A DNA stretch of 64,000 nt from Trissonchulus latispiculum (lineage: Eukaryota > Nematoda > Enoplea > Enoplida > Ironidae), in NCBI GenBank assembly GCA_030248195.1, contig JASAND010007616.1, forward strand, positions 21,438 through 85,437, written 5' to 3'. The stretch's first letter is position 1; each line of letters begins with the position of its first letter. Shown here piece by piece: positions 23,640-33,144 of the stretch. The notes under the pieces were generated by a model. It worked only from the letters and a program-made list of their open reading frames with translations, was not told the DNA's origin and did no database searches. The position numbers and the translations under genes are program-made.

Positions 23640-25300
23640 TTTGGACCCACGCCGGCCACCCACCCACAGGTCGGTGGGGCCACTTCTTGGAGGTGGTATA
23701 ATGACAAAAGGTGATCGCCTCGTCAAGGGCTTTCATTTGACACCAAACTTGACCACTTTTGAAGACTTTCATTTTTGACCCACACCGGACCCACAGTGGG
23801 TGGGGCACCCACCCACAGGTCGGTGGGGCCACTTTTTGTGGGTGGCATAATTGCAAAAGTTGATCGCCTAGCCAAGGGCTTTCACCTGATACCAAGCTTG
23901 ACCACTTTTGAAGACTTTCATTTTTGACCAACACCGGACCCACAGTGGGTGGGGCACCCACCCACAGGTCGGTGGGGCCACTTTTTGTGGGTGGCATAAT
24001 GACAAAAGTTGATCGCCTCGCCAAGGGCTTTCATTTGATACCAAGCTTGACCACTTTTGTAGATTTTCATTTTTGACCCACAGCGGACCCACAGTGGGTG
24101 GGGCACCCACCCACAGGTCGGTGGGGCCACTTTTTGTGGGTGGCATAATGACAAAAGTTGATCGCCTCGCCAGGGGCTTTCATTTGATACCAAGCTTGAC
24201 CACTTTTGAAGACTTTCATTTTTGACCCACACCGGACCCACAGTGGGTGGGGCACCCACCCACAGGTCGGTGGGGCCACTTTTTGTGGGTGGCATAATGA
24301 CAAAAGTTGATCGCCTCGCCAAGGGCTTTCATTTGATACCAAACTTGACCACTTTTGAAGACTTTCATTTTTGACCCACACCGGACCCACTGTGGGTGGG
24401 GCATCCACCCACAGGTCGGTGGGGCCACTTTTTGTGGGTGGCATAATGACAAAAGTTGATCTCCTCGCCAAGGGCTTTCATTTGATACCAAATTTGACAA
24501 CTTTTGAAGACTTTCATTTTTAACCCACACCGGACCCACAGTGGGTGGGGCACCCACGCACAGGTCGGTGGGGCCACTTTTTGTGGGTGGCATAATGACA
24601 AAAGTTGATCGCCTCGCCAGGGGCTTTCATTTGATACCAAGCTTGACCACTTTTGAAGACTTTCATTTTTGACCAACACCGGACCCACAGTGGGTGGGGC
24701 ACCCACCCACAGGTCGGTGGGGCCACTTTTTGTGGGTGGCATAATGACAAAAGTTGATCGCCTCGCCAAGGGCTTTCATTTGATAAAAAGCTTGACCACT
24801 TTTGAAGACTTTCATTTTTGACCCACACCGGACCCACTGTGGGTGGGGCAGCCACCCACAGGTCGGTGGGGCCACTTTTTGTGGGTGGCATAATGACAAA
24901 AGTTGATCGCCTCGCCAAGGGCTTTCATTTGATACCAAGCTTGACCACTTTTGAAGACTTTCATTTTTGACCCACACCGGACCCACTGTGGGTGGGGCAG
25001 CCACCCACAGGTCGGTGGGGCCACTTTTTGTGGGTGGCATAATGACAAAAGTTGATCGCCTCGCCAAGGGCTTTCATTTGATACCAAGCTTGACCACTTT
25101 TGAAGACTTTCATTTTTGACCCACACCGGACCCACTGTGGGTGGGGCAGCCACCCACAGGTCGGTGGGGCCACTTTTTGTGGGTGGCATAATGACAAAAG
25201 TTGATCGCCTCGCCAAGGGCTTTCATTTGATACCAAACTTGGCCACTTTTGAAGACTTTCATTTTTGACCCACACCGGACCCACTGTGGGTGGGCGCTGT
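23640..25300. repeat. 149-bp minisatellite, about 11 copies
   Basis: A unit containing ACAGGTCGGTGGGGCCAC repeats with a 149-bp period from about 23640 to 25300. Inner copies are nearly identical and the left-most copies are diverged. Each unit holds a GTGGGTGGGGCACCCAC dyad. On the minus strand the units have no stop in some frames. Because 149 is not a multiple of 3, the open frames shift every copy and produce a ladder of overlapping protein-like frames that are not genes. Confidence 0.9.
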
Positions 25301-26011
25301 GGGTCAGGGGTCACATCCACCGACCTCAGCAGTATGCTCATCGTTTTCAGCGACCCCGATTTACTATATATGGGTACCACCCCAAGGCCGAAAAACGCCA
25401 TTTTTAGTGACTTTTTGGCCATTTCTAGTAAAAGTGGGACTTTGAAACTTTTCGCCAAAACAGGTGAAAAAATGCAAAGTTTGGGGCCATCTCCTGAAAG
25501 CTCCAGAGCGAAATTAAAAAATCCCCCTCGTTACATTCCGCGCATAGTCCGAAATATTCAAATAAAACAAACCAAACCGATCTAGCTGCTAACCTGTGAA
25601 AAAAAGTCGATCACAACCGAAGTGCCAAAATAGCGAAAGTCCGACTTTGGGGCCTTGGCACAGAGCCAAAATTGGCCAGGTGCCAAAATGACCAAAAAAG
25701 GTTGCATGGGAGGACCCTGCCTACCAACATATAATAGTAGTATTGGGCCAAAATGCCCATATCGTTCCAACACTGCGCTGACATATGCACTTCCGAAAAG
25801 CGTTATTAACCGAGAAAAAAACAAACGCACGGTAACTCCCGCCTAGTGCAAAATTTCGAAGTCTGGAATTTTAACCAAAAGTATGGTGATACTTGTAGTA
25901 CTGCTCGAGTACTTTACGATGGTAACCTTTTTACCCCTCCCGGACCTCTAATTAGCTGGCACCAGGCCAACACTGTCTCCAGGGGGCCGCGCAGACGCCT
26001 TTATACCCATA

Positions 26012-26043
26012 TTATGTAGGGGCGCTATCGCGCCCCTACATAA
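26012..26043. other. Perfect 14-bp stem hairpin
   Basis: TTATGTAGGGGCGC is followed by a 4-base loop and its exact complement. It could be a cruciform or a relic of two MITE ends. It is not followed by a T-run, and nothing suggests a terminator. Confidence 0.6.
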
Positions 26044-26619
26044 TAATGTACAATGAATGTCAAATCAAACTACGGGGCTATAAGAGAATAACATTGGTTT
26101 GAACAAAATCATCGATTTTGACGTCGGTAGAACTGATATTTTGGCCTCTATAACAAGGTATAGAGCTTTGAAAGCCTCCATTCTCTGCTCCAATATAACC
26201 GAATAAATCAAGAATCAGCTTAAAAAATGAACCAAGTCTATATCTTTAACCTGTCTTTTGAAAAATGCTATCAACTTTTGTCCTTCCTGAGGGACGGAAA
26301 GTCATAAAGGGTTAAACTTTGTATTCTTTTCCTTGGATCGTTAAGAAAGTTTAATACTTAAGTGAAGTGAACAGTTGGTTAGAGAAATAGTTAGTTTCCT
26401 TGAACAGTTAAGAAGATTATGCATACTTTAAAGTGATCTGTCAAATCAAAATAGACACAATAACGACATGTACGTTTATTATAAACGTGTTCTTAGGTAT
26501 ATAAGCAACTGCAGATGGAACGACCAATGCAGAATTGCAGAGGTAAGCGGGGAGTCTGGGGGGATGTCACCAGAAGGAGCCAGAGCACAAACTATGACAG
26601 ACTGTCTCAAGAAATTAAT

Positions 26620-27630
26620 TTAAGGTGCTGGTTTCCTTTCGGGTAATTTTGACTCATACTGCTTTAATACTTTACGTAAATGGCTAAAACTTACGAAATA
26701 ACCTATTTCCGTGCTCTTTAACATTCTCGGACCAGTCCCGTATTTTTAGGCCAAAAGATAAGAAAGTTTTGGTTTTTGGCCTTAGGCTCCCACTAGGTAG
26801 ACAAGACACGAGATTCGTTGTTATGGCTGGAAAGAGAACACGAAAATGAACATTTTTTCTTTTACAACCTTTGAGCTATCTCCAGTGGTTAAGTCAGTAT
26901 AAGAAAAAACTGTTTTGAGGGTCAAAAATGGCCATTTTTGAGGAAATCAGTTTTTTCAAAATCACTGCCACATGTTAAGGACAAAGTTGGCTTATTTGTA
27001 CTCAATCGATACAGCGTCCAAATGCACATTTTATGAATGCCTATTGGGCGGACTTTATTGTTTTAAGCTAGAGATTTGGCCGAAAAACCATTTTGGCAAA
27101 ACTGCGACTATTTTGTTTCGAACATCGATTTCTCTAAAACTACTCGACGGATTCCGGAAATTTTCGTCAGACATCGAAATTCGCACTTCTGCGGAGGGAA
27201 CTTTTCCTTGGTATGGGCTAAATCTTATCAAGTAGCAAGAAAACTCAATGTGAAGTTGCGAAATTGTGATACCATGCATTTGGCCGATTTTCTCGACCGG
27301 TAAGACCTGCTCAGCCAAATCCAAAAAACGTCCCTCGGCCCATATGTCCTTCATATAGTGGCACAAAAAGAACTTTTGGCCGATTCTTCAGTTTTGAGAA
27401 ATCGATGTTCAAAAATGTTTGGTCTATAATCATCCTGTTAGATGTCAGCATGCCAAAAAATTTCGGCATTTTTTTGCTAATTTAGCCAGCTTCGTAAGCC
27501 CACGTAAATGTTCAGATAATAAGCTTTAAGATGATGTATAAAGCTCTTTCCAACTCCCAAAATTGCAAAAGTTATAGCGTTTCAAATACTCACAACAAAA
27601 GCACTGCACAAAAGGATACCAGCACCTTAA
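26620..27630. mobile_element. 1.0 kb TTAA-flanked MITE
   Basis: Ends TTAAGGTGCTGGTTTCC and the complement of TTAAGGTGCTGGTATCC lie 1,011 bp apart. TTAA on each side fits a piggyBac-type 4-bp duplication, but the GGTG start is not the usual CCC/CCY. The element at 58689-59678 has the same ends and size, showing that this is a mobile family. No transposase. The ORFs inside are unassigned. Confidence 0.65.
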
Positions 27631-28148
27631 AGCACTCTTAAAATTCCAACTACGTAATTTTTCGGCTGCGTATTTTGCTGCGTATTTTTTGTTTGACTGT
27701 GTATTGTTAGCTCGTCTGCGTAAATACGCAGTAGTTTACGCAAAAACGTAACTGACTGCCGGCCAAACACCGTACAGACTTGACACGTTGCGCCAGTTCT
27801 TAATCCGCAAGCTCCATGACTACTGGCTTTATCTTGCTTCCTATGAACTGCTACCTCATTTCATAACAGAAAAAGGTTGATGACTAAGTATATATTCCAA
27901 TCTTTTTTCTAGAATTTATTTCTATTTGTACGAATTTTACATTTTTAGTCCAAAAAGCAATAATCCCAGCTACATCTGTAACCATTTTGGCAGTTTTTCA
28001 AATGATCAAAATAATATAAAACTGTTATATATCATTGAAACTTGCGACGACCATACACATCAGGTGAGCCGTCTCCAATCGAAGAACCGCCAAAATCACC
28101 CACCCCGCAAATAAGCTAGCAAAATGCTGACAACTACTAGTTACTAAC

Positions 28149-28246
28149 CGAACTGTCTGAGTAGGATTCCATCTTTCGCAGGCTAGTTCACCGCTTTGAG
28201 GGTCGTCTACAGGTGGATGAAGTATACTAATACAAAGATCCCCGTT
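28149..28246 (-). CDS. CDC34: CDC34/UBE2R E2 enzyme, exon 3 (catalytic)
   Basis: An exon of 98 bases between acceptor ATATTTAG and donor CG|GTTAGT. It encodes residues 88-119 plus two bases of the next Arg codon. It carries the catalytic cysteine (Cys92) in GDLCISILHPP, which accepts ubiquitin from E1 as a thioester. It also carries the insertion DDPQSGEL (about 102-108), the acidic-loop signature that separates the CDC34/UBE2R and UBE2G families from most E2s. The following ERWNPTQ motif is intact. The exon is too short to stand out as an open frame; I located it from its protein motif and splice sites. Confidence 0.95.
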
Positions 28247-28727
28247 CTAAATATCAACATGCACATGAATTGTTAGAATGAAGTTTCTGTACAATTATTG
28301 GTTAAACATTGTTACTAACATAGTGGGAGGACTCGGAAATACTGTCATCATGATTATGAAAAGCCCTGGTCCCAGAACATCATCACTTATAGTACTTGGC
28401 TTACATTATGCACTGCCCTAACCATAACTCTGACCGAGGGGGCAACTGGGGACATCGTATTCTGGCCAATCTCCGCGATGACCAGTGCTAACTGATGACC
28501 CCACTGGGGTACCAAAGGCTGGTGCCGAAAATGGAATACGAGGGAGAGTCAAGTCCACACAGTACGGAGGTGGTATAGGTCACTACTTTGCCTTACACGT
28601 ACAAAATGTGAGGACAACGAAATGGTTGCTTAGTTAGGTAAGGTGGTGACAAAGTTATACACGGCTGTATTGTACACACTTTTCAATTTAAAAGGTAGAT
28701 AATTTTGCAAATATATTATATCAGCAT

Positions 28728-29078
28728 TAATGATGGGCACCGGATATTTTTTCATATTCGGATATCCGCCTATTTTGCGTTAAGGGATATCCGGTTATCC
28801 GCCTATTCCAAACTTAACTTTAAGAAAATTTATCTATTTTGCATTTAAGTTTCAATTCTTCGGTACGCTATGAATTTCTATCAAGTCACCACGCCACAAC
28901 CTTGGTTTCAATATTTTCGGAGAAAATTTTTGAAAAATATTTTAAATATTTTAAAATTTTAATCAAAAATTCGCTAATTTTTCATTACTTTGTCTGAAAT
29001 GTATATACACGGATATTTTTCTCAAATCGGATATTTTCCGGATATAAAAATATTCAGACATCCGGATACCCATCACTA
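28728..29078. mobile_element. hAT MITE with 8-bp duplication
   Basis: The termini TAATGATGGGCACCGG and the complement of TAGTGATGGGTATCCGG flank a 351-bp unit. ATCAGCAT is exactly duplicated at 28720-28727 and 29079-29086. An 8-bp duplication with TAG/CAG-type ends identifies a hAT-superfamily element. The interior has repeated GGATATCCG motifs and no ORF. Confidence 0.85.
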
Positions 29079-29099
29079 ATCAGCATGGTTATCAGTATA

Positions 29100-29476
29100 C
29101 TGGGCTTATTCTAGGGATTTTTTCTTGGGGGGGGCTTCTTGGGGCCCCCCCAAAGGTCCGAGGGGCAAGGAATTTGGGGGGGGGGGCGAAAATTTTTCGA
29201 AAAAAATGCTGAAAATAGCGCTATTTTTCCGGCATATACTATAAAAGTTGATTTTAATAGCAAAAATATGCAGATTTAGTGTTGAAAAGGGCAAAAATTG
29301 AGTAAAAATCTCCGGCGAAGCCGGAAAATTTTTGAAAATTTGGCCTTCTGAGCGATTTTTTCAGGGCAAAATTTGGTACCAAAAGGGGCGCCCACTTTTT
29401 TTGGGGGGGGGCGATTTTTTTGGGGGGGAAGGGTGTTTATGGGGGGGCCCCCACCCCCCCACAAGAATAAGCCCAG
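29100..29476. mobile_element. G/C-run MITE, complete, 5-bp duplication
   Basis: Ends CTGGGCTTATTCT and AGAATAAGCCCAG are perfect complements, 377 bp apart. GTATA is duplicated at 29095-29099 and 29477-29481. Long G-runs lie just inside each end, with C-runs paired to them, around an AT-rich core. Partial copies are at 16841 and 20651. Confidence 0.8.
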
Positions 29477-29526
29477 GTATATGTACCACAACTCAAGAAC
29501 TCACCCTTTGGTTACACAAAACTTAC

Positions 29527-29613
29527 TTCGTAAACATTAGGATGCCAAACTTTCGTCAGAAAACGCATGCTGGGAGGCGAATACGGGTAATCAGAAGGAA
29601 ACTTCAGTTGAGC
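29527..29613 (-). CDS. CDC34: CDC34/UBE2R E2 enzyme, exon 2
   Basis: An exon of 87 bases, phase 0 at both ends, between acceptor TGTTTTAG and donor GAA|GTAAGT. It encodes residues 59-87: [11 protein letters not shown] forms the core beta-strand region, and [10 protein letters not shown] contains the E2-diagnostic HPN motif (82-84), whose Asn stabilises the thioester transition state. It continues exon 1 (ending GGYFK) exactly as in known CDC34 proteins. Confidence 0.95.
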
Positions 29614-30477
29614 CTAAAACAAGAGTAGAAACCAATGGAGGGATTCATCTATGGGAGGGGCGGTCCACAAACGGAGATTATATTGTTCATGTGAAGAACG
29701 GAGCTTTTCTGAGGACATCAGCGTATATATATATAATCATGATTAAAGACGATAACAATACCGCACCGAATAAACTCCGCTTTGCCGCAGTGGAGCGGTT
29801 TGTGCCGAAGGCGATCCTCTTGCCCGAACCGAACCCAACAAAAATGATTTCACTGATTCGCGGTTTTCACCCTACAGGAAGCAGAATTCCCCCTCACCGG
29901 ATTACGCCCTCCAATGCTAATTCAATCAGAACAGCCAGGTTATTACTGAGAGGATCCGGCAGTCCTGTCGCCAGGGCCCTCACTACTCCTATTGCTAATG
30001 GCCGGAGACACTGAACCAAATGCAGGCCCTCGTTGATATTGTGCAGTCTGCAGACAAGGAGTTAGCAGAACTATACCCGTTTTTCCGTAACCCTACTGAA
30101 TTCCCTGACTGACTTTGAAATCCACCAGTACAGATGCCCAGTATGCCCAGACGCCCAGTAGCCGATCACACCTTCCTCAAGCCCCAGTCACAGACTTTCT
30201 CCCACGGCATCCTGGCTGGGAGAGCACAAGCAGTGCGAAACGTCAGAGCCCTGGACATTGGCCATCGGATACAGCCTCTTCCTGTCCGGCCAGCGGCCGC
30301 AATGGATGGACTCTTTTGTCTGGAGAACCAGTATAAAAAGAAACCCTCCAGAAATTTGTCCCCCTCAGGATTCGGACCTTCCCCCGCGAAGCGCGACGTT
30401 GCGCGCCGACAATGAAGACTACTGAGACGCGCGCGACGAAAAAGACTACGCAGTGCAAGTTTTTTCTTTCCGTTTCC

Positions 30478-30592
30478 GTAGTATGCGGACTACGTACTGC
30501 GCAGTCTTTATAGTTCGTAGTACGCGGGCTACGCACTGCGCAGTCTTTTTAGCTCATAGTACGCGGACTACGCCGCACTCTTTTTAGTTGGG
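30478..30592. repeat. 39-bp tandem repeat, 3 copies
   Basis: Units start at 30478, 30517 and 30556. Each has the form GTAGTACGCGGGCTACG followed by a TGCGCAGTCTTTTTAG-like tail. The unit contains the dyads GTAG/CTAC and TGCGCA. Confidence 0.8.
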
Positions 30593-31138
30593 GGGACGCT
30601 ACTTTCGGGTAGAGCCCAGATGGAAATTTTTTCTCGCAGCTTGCATTTTCTAAAAGTCTTCAAATGTCCAGTTTTCGCTTCCTTTACGACGCCATATAAA
30701 TTTACAAAATACTATAGCATCGGCTGGCCCAGCTAAGGTTGCAAAGCTGCAGAAGCTTTTTCGCCCTCTGAAGGCTGTCACACAGTGTACATAATATAGT
30801 TATGCTTGTAGTTATCCGTATAGTATATAATTAAACAGTATTGCTATAAACGCATAGAACTAAACCTGTGGGAATAGTTTAACTAGAGCATCAGTTTTGT
30901 CAGAAGTACGAAGGGCTACATACAAAACATCCCTCTAAAATTTCTACCCTCAGCCCCCCTCCGAAAAAAAGTACGAAGAACGTCTTGACTGCTGTAGGCT
31001 GCAGACTCTGACCCTGCCGATCTCTGGTTCCACTCCCTTGATCCTTTGCATATCATGGATTGTCACGTCACGTCTATATATGTGAGTACCATCCCAACCT
31101 ATATATACTAGAATAAGTACGTAAGCCCAGTTTATGAC

Positions 31139-31675
31139 CATAGGTGTAATTGGGGGGAGGTTTGGGGGGGTAACCCCCCCCCAGCCATTTTTACAAACCA
31201 CCCCCAAAAATTTTTGGGGGCCCCCGGCCCCCCCCCCAACGGGGGGGGGGGGGGCAGTCGCGCCGAAGGCGCGAAAAATTGGCTAAAAATCTCGTATTTT
31301 TAGGGTAAATCTTGCAAAATTTTTCAAAAATGTTCAAATTTTTGGCTTAAACTGTTCATTATTGCGTGAAATACACGTTTTCAAAAGTTTTATGGACTTT
31401 CTGACTCAATATTGACCTTATTTTAGACTTAGAAACATGTTGGCAATCAAGTTTTCGAGTTTAAAACCCCTGTCTAATGTCAAAATTACTTCATAGTTGA
31501 ATGTTTTTTGGCATTAACAATGGCTGAAAATGCGATTTTTGACATAAAAATAGAAAAAATTTTTTGGGGGAGGTTTGGGGGGGTCGTGGGGGGGTTTGGG
31601 GGGGTCTAAAAAGGGGGCCCCCCGCAAAATTCCGGGGGAGGGCCCCCCCCAACCCAAATCCCCGTTACACCTATG
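31139..31675. mobile_element. G/C-run MITE with 8-bp duplication (hAT-like)
   Basis: Ends CATAGGTGTAATTGGGG and CCCCGTTACACCTATG flank 537 bp. TTTATGAC is exactly duplicated at 31131-31138 and 31676-31683. Runs of up to 14 G lie inside the left end, with C-runs at the right. A related, truncated copy in the opposite orientation is at about 33611-34040. It lies only 128 bp from CDC34 exon 1. Confidence 0.85.
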
Positions 31676-31803
31676 TTTATGACACGGTACTCGAACGGAT
31701 CTCGAATTGCCGCTCTCCCGCGCAACACCTTTTACTTCCTATTATACGGGGTCGCTTCGCACCCCTCTTAATTATCGATATACATTTGTTTGGATAAACT
31801 CAC

Positions 31804-31977
31804 TTTGAAATATCCGCCTTCATAAAGTGTGGTTGGCGGTCCAAAAATTGCAACACCCCATTCAAACAGATTGTCATCGTTGAGAAGTGCCACTCTGAAT
31901 CCTTCAACGGGCTCTTCCTGAAGTCCTTTTAACTCCAAACTCAATGCTCTTATAGCGCTGTTTGATGGATAAGCCAT
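31804..31977 (-). CDS. CDC34: CDC34/UBE2R E2 enzyme, exon 1
   Basis: First coding exon. The ATG is at 31975-31977 and the donor AAA|GTGAGT follows 31804; 58 codons, phase 0. CDC34 (UBE2R) is the E2 that moves ubiquitin from E1 to substrates of SCF/cullin-RING ligases, such as cell-cycle inhibitors, in nucleus and cytoplasm. This exon holds helix 1 and the first strands: LELKGLQEEPVEGFRV and FGPPTTLYEGGYFK, nearly identical to known CDC34 proteins. The start is chosen because MAYPSNSAIRAL aligns in length and character with the family N-terminus. All five exons give 320 residues with no frameshift or stop, so the gene looks intact. UBE2R1 and UBE2R2 cannot be told apart here; this probably predates their split. 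Confidence 0.95.
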
Positions 31978-32006
31978 GCCTAAAAATCCAAACTACTAGT
32001 TCAACG
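31978..32006 (-). other. CDC34 5' boundary; acceptor-like site at ATG
   Basis: On the minus strand the bases before the start codon read TTTGGATTTTTAG|GC ATG. This is a plausible splice acceptor two bases upstream of the ATG, suggesting a non-coding 5' exon further upstream, or a spliced leader. Thirty bases upstream of the ATG the sequence enters a MITE. I see no TATA or initiator signal that I would trust. Confidence 0.35.
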
Positions 32007-32426
32007 CTGGCATTTTTTTAGTGGGGGGGGGGGTGGGGGGGCCCCCCCCACTTTTCGGTTCCCCCCTCCACTTTTCAGAGCCCCCCCCCACTTTCATCCC
32101 CCCCCCACTTTTCGGCAAGCCCCCCCCACTTTTTTGGGGGTCGCCCAAAAGTGTCGAAAAATTAGGTTTTTGAGGTCAAATTTTCAAAATTTTTCTCAAT
32201 TTTTAGCTAAATTATGGACTTATAAGTTAATTTTAAGGTTAAAAACAGCGATTTTTTTGTGTTTTCACCTAAAAAATGCTAATTTTTCGCTAAAAATTTT
32301 GGTATTTTATACCTTGGACTCGCCCCCCCCCCACTTTTCGGAAGCCCCCCCCCACTCCCCGCTCCCTCGGGGGGGGGGGGGGGCGAAGCCCCCCCCCCCA
32401 CTTTCAAAACCCTAAAAAAATGCCAG
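32007..32426. mobile_element. G/C-run MITE at the CDC34 start, 5-bp duplication
   Basis: Ends CTGGCATTTTTTTAG and CTAAAAAAATGCCAG are perfect complements, 420 bp apart. CAACG is duplicated at 32002-32006 and 32427-32431. The interior has many CCCCCCCACTTTTCGG-type units and long G-runs. Same design and duplication length as 29100-29476 and 32773-33139. Confidence 0.8.
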
Positions 32427-32772
32427 CAACGTTAAGTTAAAAATACGAAATCGCACAAAACTACGTACGTATATAAACAAGTATATAGACCCGGGAAAAA
32501 CACCCCAAATAAGGGTAAAAAACGGCTGCTCCCTGGAAGCCTGGTAGGCCCTGTGAGAGCAGCTAATGTGTGATAATATATATAGCGCCAACCTAGGGGT
32601 CCACACACTGTAAGTAAGAGACCCATGGACTAAATAGAAAGTTTTCAGTGTCTTCAATTTTCAAAGTTGACCTCCCAAAACCACTGCCAAAAGCTAAGGA
32701 TCATATCGGCATTTCCAAATTTCTATTGATAGCATGGAGTCTGGCTCCAATACTTTGCATGTGGGTTTGTAT

Positions 32773-33139
32773 CAGGGTATTGTTACAGGGGAGGGGGCGG
32801 GCCCCCTCCCGAAATTGACCTCCCCCCCCCCGAAATCGCCCCCTCCCGGGATTTTTGCTTCCCCCCCCGGGATTTTTTGGGTGCCCAAATTTTTGCCAAA
32901 AATAGGCAAATTTTCAAAAATTTTTTAAAATTTTTTAGTTTCGTAAAAATAGCTACTTTTAGCTTAAATCCTGGCATTTTTGAGAACTTATAGCGTTTCA
33001 CCATACAAAATACGCCAAAAAATACCACTTTGGCTCATTTTTGCAAAAAATCTTCCCCCCCCCCGAAAATTTCTTCCCCCCCGGGCCAGGGCCCCACCGG
33101 GAAGCCCTCCCCCGGAAACAATCCCTAAAAAATACCCTG
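32773..33139. mobile_element. G/C-run MITE, 5-bp duplication
   Basis: Ends CAGGGTATT and AATACCCTG flank 367 bp, and TGTAT is duplicated at 32768-32772 and 33140-33144. Inside are C-runs with CCCGAAAT/CCCGGGATTTT motifs at the left, the matching C-run and CCGG blocks at the right, and an AT-rich core. No coding potential. Confidence 0.75.
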
Positions 33140-33144
33140 TGTAT

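Larger units (their letters stand above)
21628..26315. mobile_element. Putative piggyBac-like composite element
   Basis: TTAACCCTTTATGA at 21628 is matched in inverse by TCATAAAGGGTTAA ending at 26315. TTAA targets and CCCTTT-starting termini are piggyBac hallmarks. Inside both ends is a block resembling GTCCTTCCT with AGGACAAA or GGGACGG. The region carries no transposase and encloses the TIR element at 22720 and the minisatellite. TTAACCCTTTTGCAC at about 21304 is a third such end, so the pairing could be between unrelated copies. Confidence 0.4.
20998..28148 (-). other. CDC34 intron 3
   Basis: The largest intron, 7.15 kb, from donor CG|GTTAGT at 28148 to the acceptor at 20998. It holds a putative TTAA-flanked composite element, a TIR element with 182-bp ends, the 149-bp minisatellite, a 14-bp-stem hairpin and a 1 kb TTAA MITE. 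I see no exon of another gene. Confidence 0.8.
28247..29526 (-). other. CDC34 intron 2
   Basis: Intron of 1.28 kb, donor GAA|GTAAGT at 29526. More than half of it is two complete MITEs (28728-29078 and 29100-29476), the second only 50 bp from the donor. Confidence 0.8.
29614..31803 (-). other. CDC34 intron 1
   Basis: Intron of 2.19 kb, donor AAA|GTGAGT at 31803. It contains a 39-bp tandem repeat and a 537-bp MITE. A stretch at about 29700-30400 is less AT-rich and holds frames of about 75-107 codons on both strands that resemble no known protein. This may be a decayed fragment of an unidentified gene or element. Confidence 0.75.

Noticed and set aside
23508..25458. Overlapping minus-strand frames of about 92-165 codons beginning MARRSTFVIMPP and variants
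   Set aside because: They repeat with the 149-bp minisatellite period and shift frame each copy. They are produced by the tandem repeat.
27055..27366. 103-codon minus-strand frame within CDC34 intron 3
   Set aside because: Lies inside the TTAA MITE, has no recognisable domain, and does not fit the CDC34 protein between exons 3 and 4, which join exactly without it.
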